Source of the DNA: Campylobacteraceae bacterium | GTDB taxonomy: Bacteria > Campylobacterota > Campylobacteria > Campylobacterales > Sulfurovaceae | Assembly: GCA_027063325.1 (NCBI GenBank) | Contig: JAMOSA010000243.1 | Location: forward strand, 1 to 7,209 | Reading direction: 5' to 3' | DNA: 7,209 nt | Shown: piece after piece, positions 1 through 5,734 of the stretch | How positions within the stretch are numbered: the stretch's first letter is position 1 | Layout: every line of letters begins with the position of its first letter | Translations under genes and position numbers: made by a program | The notes under the pieces: generated by a model | What the model saw: only the letters and a program-made list of their open reading frames with translations | Told to the model about the DNA's origin: nothing | The model's database searches: none

Positions 1-1
1 T

Positions 2-472
2 ATTGTTACAATTCTTATGGGTATGCCACCTATTGCTTGGATAGTTTTAGCAATGATTTGGTTTGGTATGGGTAATGCAACTGTTGAATTTACAGTTATT
101 GTTGCATCAATGCCGATCGTATTTGTTGGAGCATTGCAAGGAACAAGAACACTGGAAGATAAGTTTGATGAGATGGCAGATATTTTTAAAGTTCCTTTGG
201 TTATGAAATTTTTTGATATTTATTTACCTCATATCTTCTCTTATGTTTTTCCAGCTTGGGTATCTGCTCTTGGTATGGCTTGGAAAATAGTAGTTATGGC
301 AGAACTTTTAGCAACTAGTGATGGATTGGGAGCATCTTTGGCAATGGCAAGAAGTCAGCTTGATACGGCTACTGCTTTAGCAATAGTTGTAGCTATGGTT
401 GGGTTACTTATGGTTGCAGAGTATATATTTTTAGAACCAATAAAAAGAGAGGTAGAGAAATGGCGAGACTAA
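2..472 (+). CDS. ABC transporter permease, nitrate/sulfonate/taurine type (partial, 5' end outside window)
   Basis: C-terminal part of an inner-membrane permease of the binding-protein-dependent family (BPD_transp_1, SsuC/TauC/NrtB-like). The frame is open to the left edge, so the ATG at 17 is probably internal. About four hydrophobic segments are visible. Between them, at about 167-229, lies the cytoplasmic EAA-type loop: DEMADIFKVP leading to IYLPHIF, which keeps the E/D-x-x-A and L-P pattern that contacts the ATPase. The protein ends with the basic stretch EPIKREVEKWRD. The ATPase gene starts inside its last 13 nt, which indicates translational coupling. The substrate-binding protein is not in the window and probably lies upstream. 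The substrate cannot be read from the sequence. The next-but-one gene (NnrS family) makes nitrate, nitrite or another nitrogen compound a reasonable guess, but sulfonates or thiamine-precursor-like substrates are also possible. Confidence 0.88.
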   Translation: MVTILMGMPPIAWIVLAMIWFGMGNATVEFTVIVASMPIVFVGALQGTRTLEDKFDEMADIFKVPLVMKFFDIYLPHIFSYVFPAWVSALGMAWKIVVMAELLATSDGLGASLAMARSQLDTATALAIVVAMVGLLMVAEYIFLEPIKREVEKWRD

Positions 473-1197
473 AAGTAAAAAACTTAACCTTCTCTTTTGG
501 TTATGAAACTATTTTAGAAGATATAAATTTTGAGATAAATGAAAATGAGGTAGTATCAATAGTAGGACCAAGTGGAGGTGGAAAAACAACACTTTTAAGG
601 CTTTGTGCAGGGCTTTTGGATAGACAAGAGGGAGAGATAGAAAATAGTTTTAAAACTCAATCTATTGCTTTTCAAGACCCAAGACTTCTTCCTTGGAAAA
701 ATGTAATTGATAATATTGCATTTGGATTAAAAGCTATGAGAGTACCTTTAAATGAGAGGGTTAAAAGAGCAAAAGAGATTGCTTTAAGATTTGATTTAGA
801 AGAAGATGATTTTGATAAATTTCCAAAAGAGCTTAGTGGTGGTATGAGTCAGAGAGTTTCATTTGCAAGAGCCTTAGTTACAAAACCAGAGCTTTTATTT
901 TTAGATGAGCCTTTTTCTGCACTTGATATTGGACTAAAAAGAGAGTTGCAAAATCATATTATAGAGCTTATTGAAAACAAAGAGATAACTATCTTTTTTA
1001 TTACTCATGATATTATGGAAGCAGTAAGACTTAGTGATAAGATTTTACTATTAGCACCAGATCCTGGACGAATAGTTAAAACCTTTGAATTTAACAAACC
1101 TCAATCACAAAGAGATGATGAGTGGATATATCAACAGACTGTAAAACTGCTTAGCGATAGAGATATAATTGAAACATTCGAATTGGAGTTTAAATAA
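460..1197 (+). CDS. ABC transporter ATP-binding protein, SsuB/TauB/NrtD-like
   Basis: A 245-residue ATPase that should power the permease encoded just upstream. All nucleotide-binding motifs are present: Walker A GPSGGGKTT at residues 36-44, Q-loop Gln72 in FQDPRLLPW, signature LSGGMSQR at 125-132, Walker B LLFLDE at 145-150, D-loop SALD at 153-156 and H-loop His183 in THD. The FQDPRLLPW Q-loop and the DPGRI motif near residue 201 are typical of the nitrate/sulfonate/taurine importer branch. The length is normal and there is no C-terminal regulatory domain. The ATG at 460 lies within the permease gene, with AGAGG at 448-452 and 7 nt of spacing, which supports this start. The stop shares one base with the nnrS start (TAATG), so the three genes form one operon. 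The ATPase assignment is firm; the substrate is inferred. Confidence 0.95.
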   Translation: MARLKVKNLTFSFGYETILEDINFEINENEVVSIVGPSGGGKTTLLRLCAGLLDRQEGEIENSFKTQSIAFQDPRLLPWKNVIDNIAFGLKAMRVPLNERVKRAKEIALRFDLEEDDFDKFPKELSGGMSQRVSFARALVTKPELLFLDEPFSALDIGLKRELQNHIIELIENKEITIFFITHDIMEAVRLSDKILLLAPDPGRIVKTFEFNKPQSQRDDEWIYQQTVKLLSDRDIIETFELEFK

Positions 1198-2429
1198 TGG
1201 CAGCAACGAAACATTACGAATCTTATCCCAAAGGTAACTTTCCTATATATTTAGCATATGGTTTTAGACCAGCATTTTTACTTATGACTCCATATATGAT
1301 AATCTCTATATTACTTTGGGGTTTATATTATAGTGGCTATATATCTTTGCCATTTATTGGAGATACACTTAGTTGGCATATATATGAAATGCTTTTTGGT
1401 ATAGGTTTTTTGGGAATGGCTGCTTTTATTTTTACAGGAACACCAGAGCTATATCCAGGAACTATCCCAATTGTTGGAAAAACACTTAAAAATATTATGC
1501 TTTTATGGATAGCTGGAAGAGTTGCTTTTTGGTTTATGGATTATTTAACTGTATATCCTGCTGCGATAATTAATATTGCACTCTTTGCTTGGCTTACACT
1601 TTTGGTATATAAGCCAATCTTTAAAGATCCAGCAAAAAGGCATGTAAGCATTGCATATGGTTTTGTAGCCGTTCAAGTAGTTCAAATTTGGTTTTATCTA
1701 TCTGTTTTAGGTTTTGTTAAAACTCCGACTTTAGATATTTTAAAAGTCTCTTTAGCTGTTTTTTTGGTTTTAATACTTCTTGCTATTAGAAGAGTAAATA
1801 CTGAAGCTGTAAATGAAATAATTGAGTTAGAGGGTAAAAACGAAGAGATATTTTTCGCAAGACCTCCTGCATATAATCTTACAATGTTTATGATTGCTCT
1901 ATTTGCAACTGTTGAGTTTTTTTATCCAGCAAATAGAGTTTTAGGTTGGATTGGGCTTGGCGTTGCAAGTGCATCTTTGGCAATTTTAAATGATTTTTTA
2001 GCCTATGAAGAAGAGAATATTCTTTTAAAAAGACTAAATATATCTCTAATTACTGTGCCAATTCTTATATCTGTTGGATATGCACTTATAGGGTATAACT
2101 ATCTAATTGGACTAAAGTATAATAATGGAGATTTTTTACATATCTTAACAAGTGGAGCTTGGACTTTATCTTTTTATCTTGTAATGATAGTTGTTACTAT
2201 AGTTCATACAGGTAGAGATATTTCAAAAGAGAGAAATAATTGGATCTGTTTTAGTGTTTTTCTTCTACTATTAGCAACTGCCCTAAGAGTAGCAGTAGCA
2301 TTTTATCCAGAGTATTCAACCTATCTTTATCTAAGTTCAGCAATAGTTTGGACTTTACCATTTATAATATATATTGCTTTATATTTTAAATGGCTATTAA
2401 GCCCAAGAGCAGATGGATTACCAGGGTAA
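1197..2429 (+). CDS. nnrS: NnrS family membrane protein
   Basis: A 410-residue polytopic inner-membrane protein with about 11-12 hydrophobic segments. Family hallmarks are visible: YGFRPAFLL at residues 21-29, SWHIYEMLFGIGF at 59-71, LWIAGRVAFW at 103-112, His315 in LHILTSGAW, VHTGRDIS at 336-343, and the C-terminal PRADGLPG. NnrS proteins are haem- and copper-containing membrane proteins that protect cells against nitrosative stress and often accompany denitrification genes; the exact chemistry is unsettled. The conserved His61, His315 and His337 are candidate metal or haem ligands. The second histidine of the usual WHxHEM motif is Tyr63 here. The start overlaps the ATPase stop by 1 nt, and GGAG at 1185-1188 supports it. 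Co-transcription with the ABC transporter suggests that the transported compound and nitrogen-oxide chemistry are related, which is an inference. Confidence 0.88.
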   Translation: MAATKHYESYPKGNFPIYLAYGFRPAFLLMTPYMIISILLWGLYYSGYISLPFIGDTLSWHIYEMLFGIGFLGMAAFIFTGTPELYPGTIPIVGKTLKNIMLLWIAGRVAFWFMDYLTVYPAAIINIALFAWLTLLVYKPIFKDPAKRHVSIAYGFVAVQVVQIWFYLSVLGFVKTPTLDILKVSLAVFLVLILLAIRRVNTEAVNEIIELEGKNEEIFFARPPAYNLTMFMIALFATVEFFYPANRVLGWIGLGVASASLAILNDFLAYEEENILLKRLNISLITVPILISVGYALIGYNYLIGLKYNNGDFLHILTSGAWTLSFYLVMIVVTIVHTGRDISKERNNWICFSVFLLLLATALRVAVAFYPEYSTYLYLSSAIVWTLPFIIYIALYFKWLLSPRADGLPG

Positions 2430-2441
2430 AATTATTACCCT
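2423..2441 (+). terminator. Small hairpin overlapping the nnrS stop codon, possible weak terminator
   Basis: A perfect 7-bp stem (AGGGTAA / TTACCCT) encloses a 5-nt loop (AATTA). The nnrS stop codon lies in the left arm. Only TTT follows directly, then ATCATAAAATAC before a run of six T, so the U-tract is poor. It sits exactly where the three-gene operon should end, before the separate promoter of the next gene. It could be a weak intrinsic terminator or a 3'-end stabilising hairpin. Confidence 0.45.
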
Positions 2442-2484
2442 TTATCATAAAATACTTTTTTCTAACTTTATTAGTTATTATTGC

Positions 2485-2511
2485 TTGATAATATATAAAA
2501 TCTTGTACAAT
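2485..2511 (+). promoter_or_regulatory. Likely sigma70-type promoter of the L,D-transpeptidase gene
   Basis: TACAAT at 2506-2511 resembles a -10 box and ends 21 nt before the start codon at 2533. TTGATA at 2485-2490 would be a -35 box with a short 15-nt spacer; TTGCTT at 2481-2486 is the alternative with 19 nt. The surroundings are very AT-rich, as is usual for Campylobacterota promoters, in which the -35 box is often weak. The transcript would have a very short leader. No clear operator was seen. Confidence 0.4.
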
Positions 2512-2521
2512 CAAACCAAAA

Positions 2522-2527
2522 AGAGGG
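2522..2527 (+). promoter_or_regulatory. Shine-Dalgarno site that fixes the L,D-transpeptidase start
   Basis: AGAGGG lies 5 nt before the ATG at 2533. The frame is open further upstream to an ATG at 2413, but that start lies inside nnrS, would have to read through the terminator-like hairpin and the promoter region, and would place about 40 residues before the hydrophobic anchor. The start at 2533 places the anchor at the N-terminus, as expected. Confidence 0.7.
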
Positions 2528-2532
2528 CAAAA

Positions 2533-3072
2533 ATGGTTAGATACATATCTATACTGTTACTATATACAGCTGTTATATCTGCTACTGTAGTAATACCTAT
2601 ATCAAAAACAAAATTCAAAATAATAAACAGTAATCAAACAAAAATTGTAAATCTGAGCAATAAAGAGTTTATAGTAGTATCTTTGCGTGAGAGGGGAGCT
2701 GATGGTAGATTTTATGCAGTAAAAGATGGGGCAGTATGGCTCAGTGGTGCAATCAGTAGTGGTGCATACAGATATAAGACTCCCTCTGGAGTTTTCAAGG
2801 TGTTACGCAAAAAGAGGTATCATATGTCGCATGATTACCCTTCAGCAGATGGAGTAAACAATATGAACTACAGTATATTTTTTACACACAGAGGTCATGC
2901 CCTGCATGAGGGTAGTCCAGAGTGGATGTCTCACGGATGTATCCATATAGACAAGGCTGATATAATAGAGTTATTTGATTTTACAAAAGTAGATTATACA
3001 TATATAGTAGTTACCCAAAAAAGTTATATGAAGTATGCCAGAGAAGATTTGTTGATGATGAGAGAATTTTAG
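2533..3072 (+). CDS. L,D-transpeptidase (YkuD domain)
   Basis: A 179-residue exported or membrane-anchored enzyme. A hydrophobic segment at about residues 4-22 is a signal anchor or signal peptide, followed by a YkuD domain at about 45-160. The catalytic signature is clear: ALHEG with His125, then SHGC at 133-136 with Cys136 as the nucleophile. Such enzymes form or exchange peptide links in peptidoglycan (3-3 cross-links or lipoprotein attachment) or act as L,D-carboxypeptidases in the periplasm. The residue usually seen as Arg in SHGCIR is His138 here (SHGCIHID), a variant that leaves the catalytic triad intact. No peptidoglycan-binding module is present, so this is a minimal single-domain form. 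The gene stands alone, with its own promoter and ribosome site, and its TAG overlaps the opposite-strand tonB stop by 4 nt. Cross-linking versus trimming activity cannot be decided from the sequence. Confidence 0.88.
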   Translation: MVRYISILLLYTAVISATVVIPISKTKFKIINSNQTKIVNLSNKEFIVVSLRERGADGRFYAVKDGAVWLSGAISSGAYRYKTPSGVFKVLRKKRYHMSHDYPSADGVNNMNYSIFFTHRGHALHEGSPEWMSHGCIHIDKADIIELFDFTKVDYTYIVVTQKSYMKYAREDLLMMREF

Positions 3073-3896
3073 CGTCTGATAGAGTATCTTAGAGTAATAC
3101 TCATTCTCTTTGGCAATCTAAACGGAGCCTTTGAAGCATTAATTGGGAAAGCTCTCCTTACTGCATTTTTGGCACTAGATCTAAAGATAGAGGGACCACT
3201 TACACTGATACCACCTACTCTGCCACTTGGAAGTATAGTAAAACTCACTCTCACTACTCCACTCTTTTTCATTCTTCTAGCTCTTAGGGGATAACTCTTG
3301 TTTTTTGCTATTCTTCTGCGAAGATTTGCCAAAAATCTACTAGCACTTACTACCCCTCCCCTTCTAGCACGACTCTTTACACTCCTTTTACCTCTGCTTT
3401 TTCTCTTTTGGGATACTCTCTTTTTGAAACTCTTTTTTATTTTTTTAGTTCTTTTTTTTACCCTCTTGGTATATCTTTTTGCAACTTTTGGTTTTGGTAT
3501 ATCTTTGAGTAAAAGTGCTTTGGCAGGATTTATAGGAGTAAGTGGTTTTAGGGGTATTGTATCTGTTGTAGGTGGTTGAGGCTCTTTTTGAGTCTCTTTG
3601 AACTCCTCTTTGGACTCTAAGACCTCTTTTGGAAATTCACTCTCTTTAATCTCATTTTGAATTTTTTCTATATCTTTGTCATCTGCATTTTCAATACTCT
3701 CTTCATTCGTATTAGCAATTGACTCTTTAGAATTTATCTCTTTTAAAGCATCAGGATTGGAGTTTTCTACAAGTGATACAGTAGTAGTCTTTATAGATGG
3801 TACAGAGATTACTATATCTTTTGTATAAAAAAGTACTGAAGCAATAATAACCCCATAAATAAAAGATGTAATTACAAAAGATACTACTCCTCTCAT
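3069..3896 (-). CDS. tonB: TonB-family energy transducer
   Basis: A 275-residue periplasm-spanning protein that should carry energy from ExbB-ExbD to outer-membrane receptors. It has an N-terminal transmembrane anchor at about residues 5-24, a long linker, and a C-terminal TonB domain at about 190-275. The domain contains the family pattern SYPLRARRMKKSGVVRVSFT, LPSGRV and GPSIFRSSAKNAVRRAFP. The linker is unusual: residues 43-105 are acidic, a short Pro-rich piece follows at 105-125, and residues 135-180 are extremely Lys/Arg-rich. The histidine that E. coli TonB has in its membrane helix (H20 before Gly) appears to be Tyr14 here. The start overlaps the exbD stop as ATGA and has no clear Shine-Dalgarno site, so translation is probably coupled. 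It is the last gene of the operon. The family call is firm; the receptor partners are unknown. Confidence 0.9.
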   Translation of the reverse strand: MRGVVSFVITSFIYGVIIASVLFYTKDIVISVPSIKTTTVSLVENSNPDALKEINSKESIANTNEESIENADDKDIEKIQNEIKESEFPKEVLESKEEFKETQKEPQPPTTDTIPLKPLTPINPAKALLLKDIPKPKVAKRYTKRVKKRTKKIKKSFKKRVSQKRKSRGKRSVKSRARRGGVVSASRFLANLRRRIAKNKSYPLRARRMKKSGVVRVSFTILPSGRVGGISVSGPSIFRSSAKNAVRRAFPINASKAPFRLPKRMSITLRYSIRR

Positions 3897-4270
3897 TTGA
3901 CTGTTACTATACTTATCTTTGAAAATCCAATCTCTCTTAGAAGGTTGAGTACATTGACAAATACTTCATAAGAAGCTAATTTATCACAGGATATAAAAAC
4001 AGGACTCTTTTTATCTATATCATTTAATTCTTGTTGAAGATTTTCTGTAATAATTTTTTTACCCTCAATATATACCACTCCGCTTTTATCTATCTCTATA
4101 GAGACTCTTTTATCTTTTTTCATAGGAGTAGAACTCTTTGCAGTTGGCAGATTGAGTGGTATTATACCTTTGGCTATAAATGTGGCTGTAGTCAAAACAA
4201 TAACCAAAAGTACAAGCATAATATCAATCATAGGTACTACATTGATAGTATCAAACTTCTTTGGTTGCAT
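3893..4270 (-). CDS. exbD: ExbD-type TonB-system motor protein
   Basis: A 125-residue single-span inner-membrane protein that works with ExbB as the proton-driven motor for TonB. A short cytoplasmic N-terminus is followed by the hydrophobic helix at about residues 13-32, with the conserved motif NVVPMIDIMLVLL. Asp16 matches the essential membrane aspartate of ExbD/TolR (Asp25 in E. coli ExbD). The periplasmic domain (about 35-125) shows the usual VSIEIDKSGVVYIEGK and VFISCDKLASYEVFVNVL patterns. I use the ATG at 4270. The frame extends to a TTG at 4309, but that lies deeper inside exbB and adds 13 residues not typical of the family. The Shine-Dalgarno site is weak (GGAG at 4284-4287, 13 nt away), so coupling through the 20-nt exbB overlap is likely. 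Its pairing with tonB favours ExbD over TolR. Confidence 0.92.
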   Translation of the reverse strand: MQPKKFDTINVVPMIDIMLVLLVIVLTTATFIAKGIIPLNLPTAKSSTPMKKDKRVSIEIDKSGVVYIEGKKIITENLQQELNDIDKKSPVFISCDKLASYEVFVNVLNLLREIGFSKISIVTVK

Positions 4271-4697
4271 CTTTTTGCAATATCTCCCATCTATTTTGAA
4301 GTACTTCAACCTGTCTTACAAGATGATTGTAAAATACCATAGATGGAATTGCTACAACCAAACCAAAGGCAGTGGCTTTAAGAGCCAAAGAGAGTGAAGT
4401 CATAATAGTACCTGCATCCATCTGTTCACTTTGACCAAGCAGATAAAAGGTGATAATAATACCAACAACTGTACCTAATAATCCTACATACGGTGCATTT
4501 GAAGCAACTGAAGATATTATTGATATATTGTTTGTCAAGGCTATATCAAGCTCCTCTTTGTATCTGTAGTCATCGAGTTTGACAGAGTTGTAAAAAAAGA
4601 GCCTCTCAATATATGCCCACAGAGATATAAATCCCATCAGTGCCAAAACTCCCATTATTCCATAATCAACCAACTCTTTGGCTATTGATATATCCAT
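4251..4697 (-). CDS. exbB: ExbB-type TonB-system motor protein (short, group-2 form)
   Basis: A 148-residue inner-membrane protein with three hydrophobic segments (about residues 12-30, 67-88 and 103-124), forming the proton channel and stator of the TonB motor. Conserved MotA/TolQ/ExbB signatures are clear: SNAPYVGLLGTVVGIIITF at 66-84 and LALKATAFGLVVAIPSMVFYN at 104-124. Thr76 and Thr109 match the two channel threonines of E. coli ExbB (148 and 181). It is much shorter than E. coli ExbB (244 residues) and lacks the long N-terminal part; this compact form is characteristic of epsilon-type ExbB. AAGG at 4708-4711 precedes the ATG by 10 nt. The upstream regulator gene ends 13 nt before it, and the exbD start lies within its end. 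Confidence 0.93.
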   Translation of the reverse strand: MDISIAKELVDYGIMGVLALMGFISLWAYIERLFFYNSVKLDDYRYKEELDIALTNNISIISSVASNAPYVGLLGTVVGIIITFYLLGQSEQMDAGTIMTSLSLALKATAFGLVVAIPSMVFYNHLVRQVEVLQNRWEILQKDATKEV

Positions 4698-4710
4698 ACA
4701 CTATTAACCT

Positions 4711-5382
4711 TTATATAAAATCATCTAACTTCTCTTTGAGTCTCTCCATACTTTTGAGTGATAGTTTTCTGCGACTTGTATCCAAAATACCCTCTTCTTT
4801 GAGTTGATTTATATGTCTATCAACTACATGTCTTACTGTACCTATCAGTTTGGCAATCTCTGCTCTTGATAAATTCTCCAGCATATTTATACCACTCTTT
4901 TTACTCTTTTCGAGATTTTTTATAATCAGCTTGATAAGTCTCTCTTTTGTATCAAGCAGAGTCAAATCAGCGGCAAGCTCTTCGACATGTCGTATCTGTG
5001 AAGCTACATATTTGAGTATTATCTCTCCAAATATGGGATATTTGTACATCCACTCTCTTACTTTTGTAACAGGCAGTCTCAAAGCTTCACCAGATTCTAA
5101 AGCTTCACTCATCATCTCATGAGGTTTATTATCAAGCAGAGCTACTGTATCAAACATATCACCTCTACCAAGCAGATATATAGTCTGCTCTTTACCACTA
5201 GTTAGATTCATATGATAAATCTTCATCTTCCCTTTTATAAATATATAAAAGTATTTCAGTGTATCATCATACTCAAAGAGTGTTTCACCTTTGTTAAATG
5301 GTACAATTGTGCCAAACTTTTCAATCTCCAATCTAAGCCCATCACCAATACTGCCAAAACTCTCAAGCTCAAACTTTTTCAT
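4711..5382 (-). CDS. Crp/Fnr-family transcriptional regulator
   Basis: A 223-residue DNA-binding regulator with an N-terminal cyclic-nucleotide-binding-like beta-roll at about residues 20-105 (FNKGETLFEYDD, YIFIKGKMKIY, LLGRGDMF), a long dimerisation helix at about 118-142, and a Crp-type winged helix-turn-helix at about 165-205 (LSRAEIAKLIGTVRHVVDRHINQLKEEGIL in outline). The protein contains no cysteine, so it cannot hold an FNR-type Fe-S cluster. The phosphate cassette reads GDMFDTVALLDNKPHEMM and lacks the Glu and Arg-Ser residues that bind cAMP in CRP. The ligand is therefore unknown; haem/NO or another small molecule is possible. Its ATG directly follows the arsC stop with no spacer, and exbB starts 13 nt after its stop, so it is transcribed with both and may regulate its own operon. 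Confidence 0.9.
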   Translation of the reverse strand: MKKFELESFGSIGDGLRLEIEKFGTIVPFNKGETLFEYDDTLKYFYIFIKGKMKIYHMNLTSGKEQTIYLLGRGDMFDTVALLDNKPHEMMSEALESGEALRLPVTKVREWMYKYPIFGEIILKYVASQIRHVEELAADLTLLDTKERLIKLIIKNLEKSKKSGINMLENLSRAEIAKLIGTVRHVVDRHINQLKEEGILDTSRRKLSLKSMERLKEKLDDFI

Positions 5383-5721
5383 CTATAAAATCTCATCAAT
5401 TTTTGTCTGTGGTCTGGCAACTACTGCTTTGTCACCATTGATTACAATAGGTCTTTCTATAAGTTTTGGATATCTGCTCATAGCCTCAATCAGACTCTCT
5501 TCATCTGCTTCTTTTAGATTCAACTCCTTGTAAACAGACTCTTTTGTACGCACTATATCTCTTGCTTTTAGATTCATTTTTTGAAGTACACTCTTGATTT
5601 CATCTATTGAGGGCGGATTGTCAAGATATTTTCTAATCTCATACTCTATACCCTTCTCATCAAGATACTTTATACCATCTCTTGATTTACTGCATCTTGG
5701 ATTGTGCCATACTGTTATCAT
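5383..5721 (-). CDS. arsC: ArsC-family (glutaredoxin-dependent type) arsenate reductase-like protein
   Basis: A 112-residue cytoplasmic thioredoxin-fold protein. The active-site motif HNPRCSKSR places the catalytic Cys at residue 10. Three arginines match the arsenate-binding set of E. coli plasmid R773 ArsC (60, 94, 107): Arg58 in DIVRTKE, Arg90 in ERPIVI and Arg103 in VARPQTK. The Cys10-Arg58 spacing of 48 equals that of the E. coli enzyme. Full conservation supports reduction of arsenate to arsenite with glutathione/glutaredoxin-type reductants. However, no arsenite pump or ArsR lies nearby, so another thiol role, as suspected for chromosomal YfgD-like relatives, remains possible. A very good Shine-Dalgarno site (AAAGGAG, 5728-5734) overlaps the stop codon of the upstream gene. 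The next gene (Crp/Fnr) follows with zero spacing. Confidence 0.88.
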   Translation of the reverse strand: MITVWHNPRCSKSRDGIKYLDEKGIEYEIRKYLDNPPSIDEIKSVLQKMNLKARDIVRTKESVYKELNLKEADEESLIEAMSRYPKLIERPIVINGDKAVVARPQTKIDEIL

Positions 5722-5727
5722 AATAAT

Positions 5728-5734
5728 CTCCTTT
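5728..5734 (-). promoter_or_regulatory. Strong ribosome-binding site of the arsC-like gene
   Basis: AAAGGAG, 6 nt before the ATG at 5721, is the best Shine-Dalgarno match in the operon. It overlaps the stop codon (5733-5735) of the coiled-coil gene, so ribosomes that finish that gene end on this site. The ArsC-like protein may therefore be translated more strongly than its neighbours. Confidence 0.7.

Noticed and set aside
2441..2451. Palindrome TTTAT-C-ATAAA after nnrS as a regulator site
   Set aside because: It is short and AT-only apart from the centre, lies about 40 nt upstream of the -35 box, and matches no regulator consensus that I know; chance is likely.
2413..2532. N-terminal extension of the L,D-transpeptidase to the ATG at 2413
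   Set aside because: That start lies within nnrS, crosses the hairpin and the promoter-like boxes, and would put 40 residues before the signal anchor. The ATG at 2533 has a good Shine-Dalgarno site.
3298..3579. Open frame on the + strand encoding a very hydrophobic 93-residue protein
   Set aside because: It is the complement of the Lys/Arg-rich linker of tonB: Lys and Arg codons read backwards as Leu and Phe. It has no credible ribosome site and the - strand TonB domain is unmistakable.
4271..4309. TTG start that would lengthen ExbD by 13 residues
   Set aside because: It overlaps exbB more deeply and adds residues not typical of ExbD, whereas the ATG at 4270 gives the normal short N-terminus before NVVPMID.
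4031..4397. Two + strand open frames opposite exbD and exbB
   Set aside because: They are antisense shadows of well-conserved motor genes, with low-complexity or Cys/His-odd products and no start signals.
3893..4697. TolQ-TolR assignment instead of ExbB-ExbD
   Set aside because: The pair is directly followed by a TonB-domain protein and there is no TolA, TolB or Pal. The short ExbB length also fits the TonB-system form.
5383..5721. Arsenic-resistance operon
   Set aside because: Only the ArsC-like gene is present; there is no ArsR, ArsB or Acr3 in the window, so a dedicated arsenic operon is not supported.
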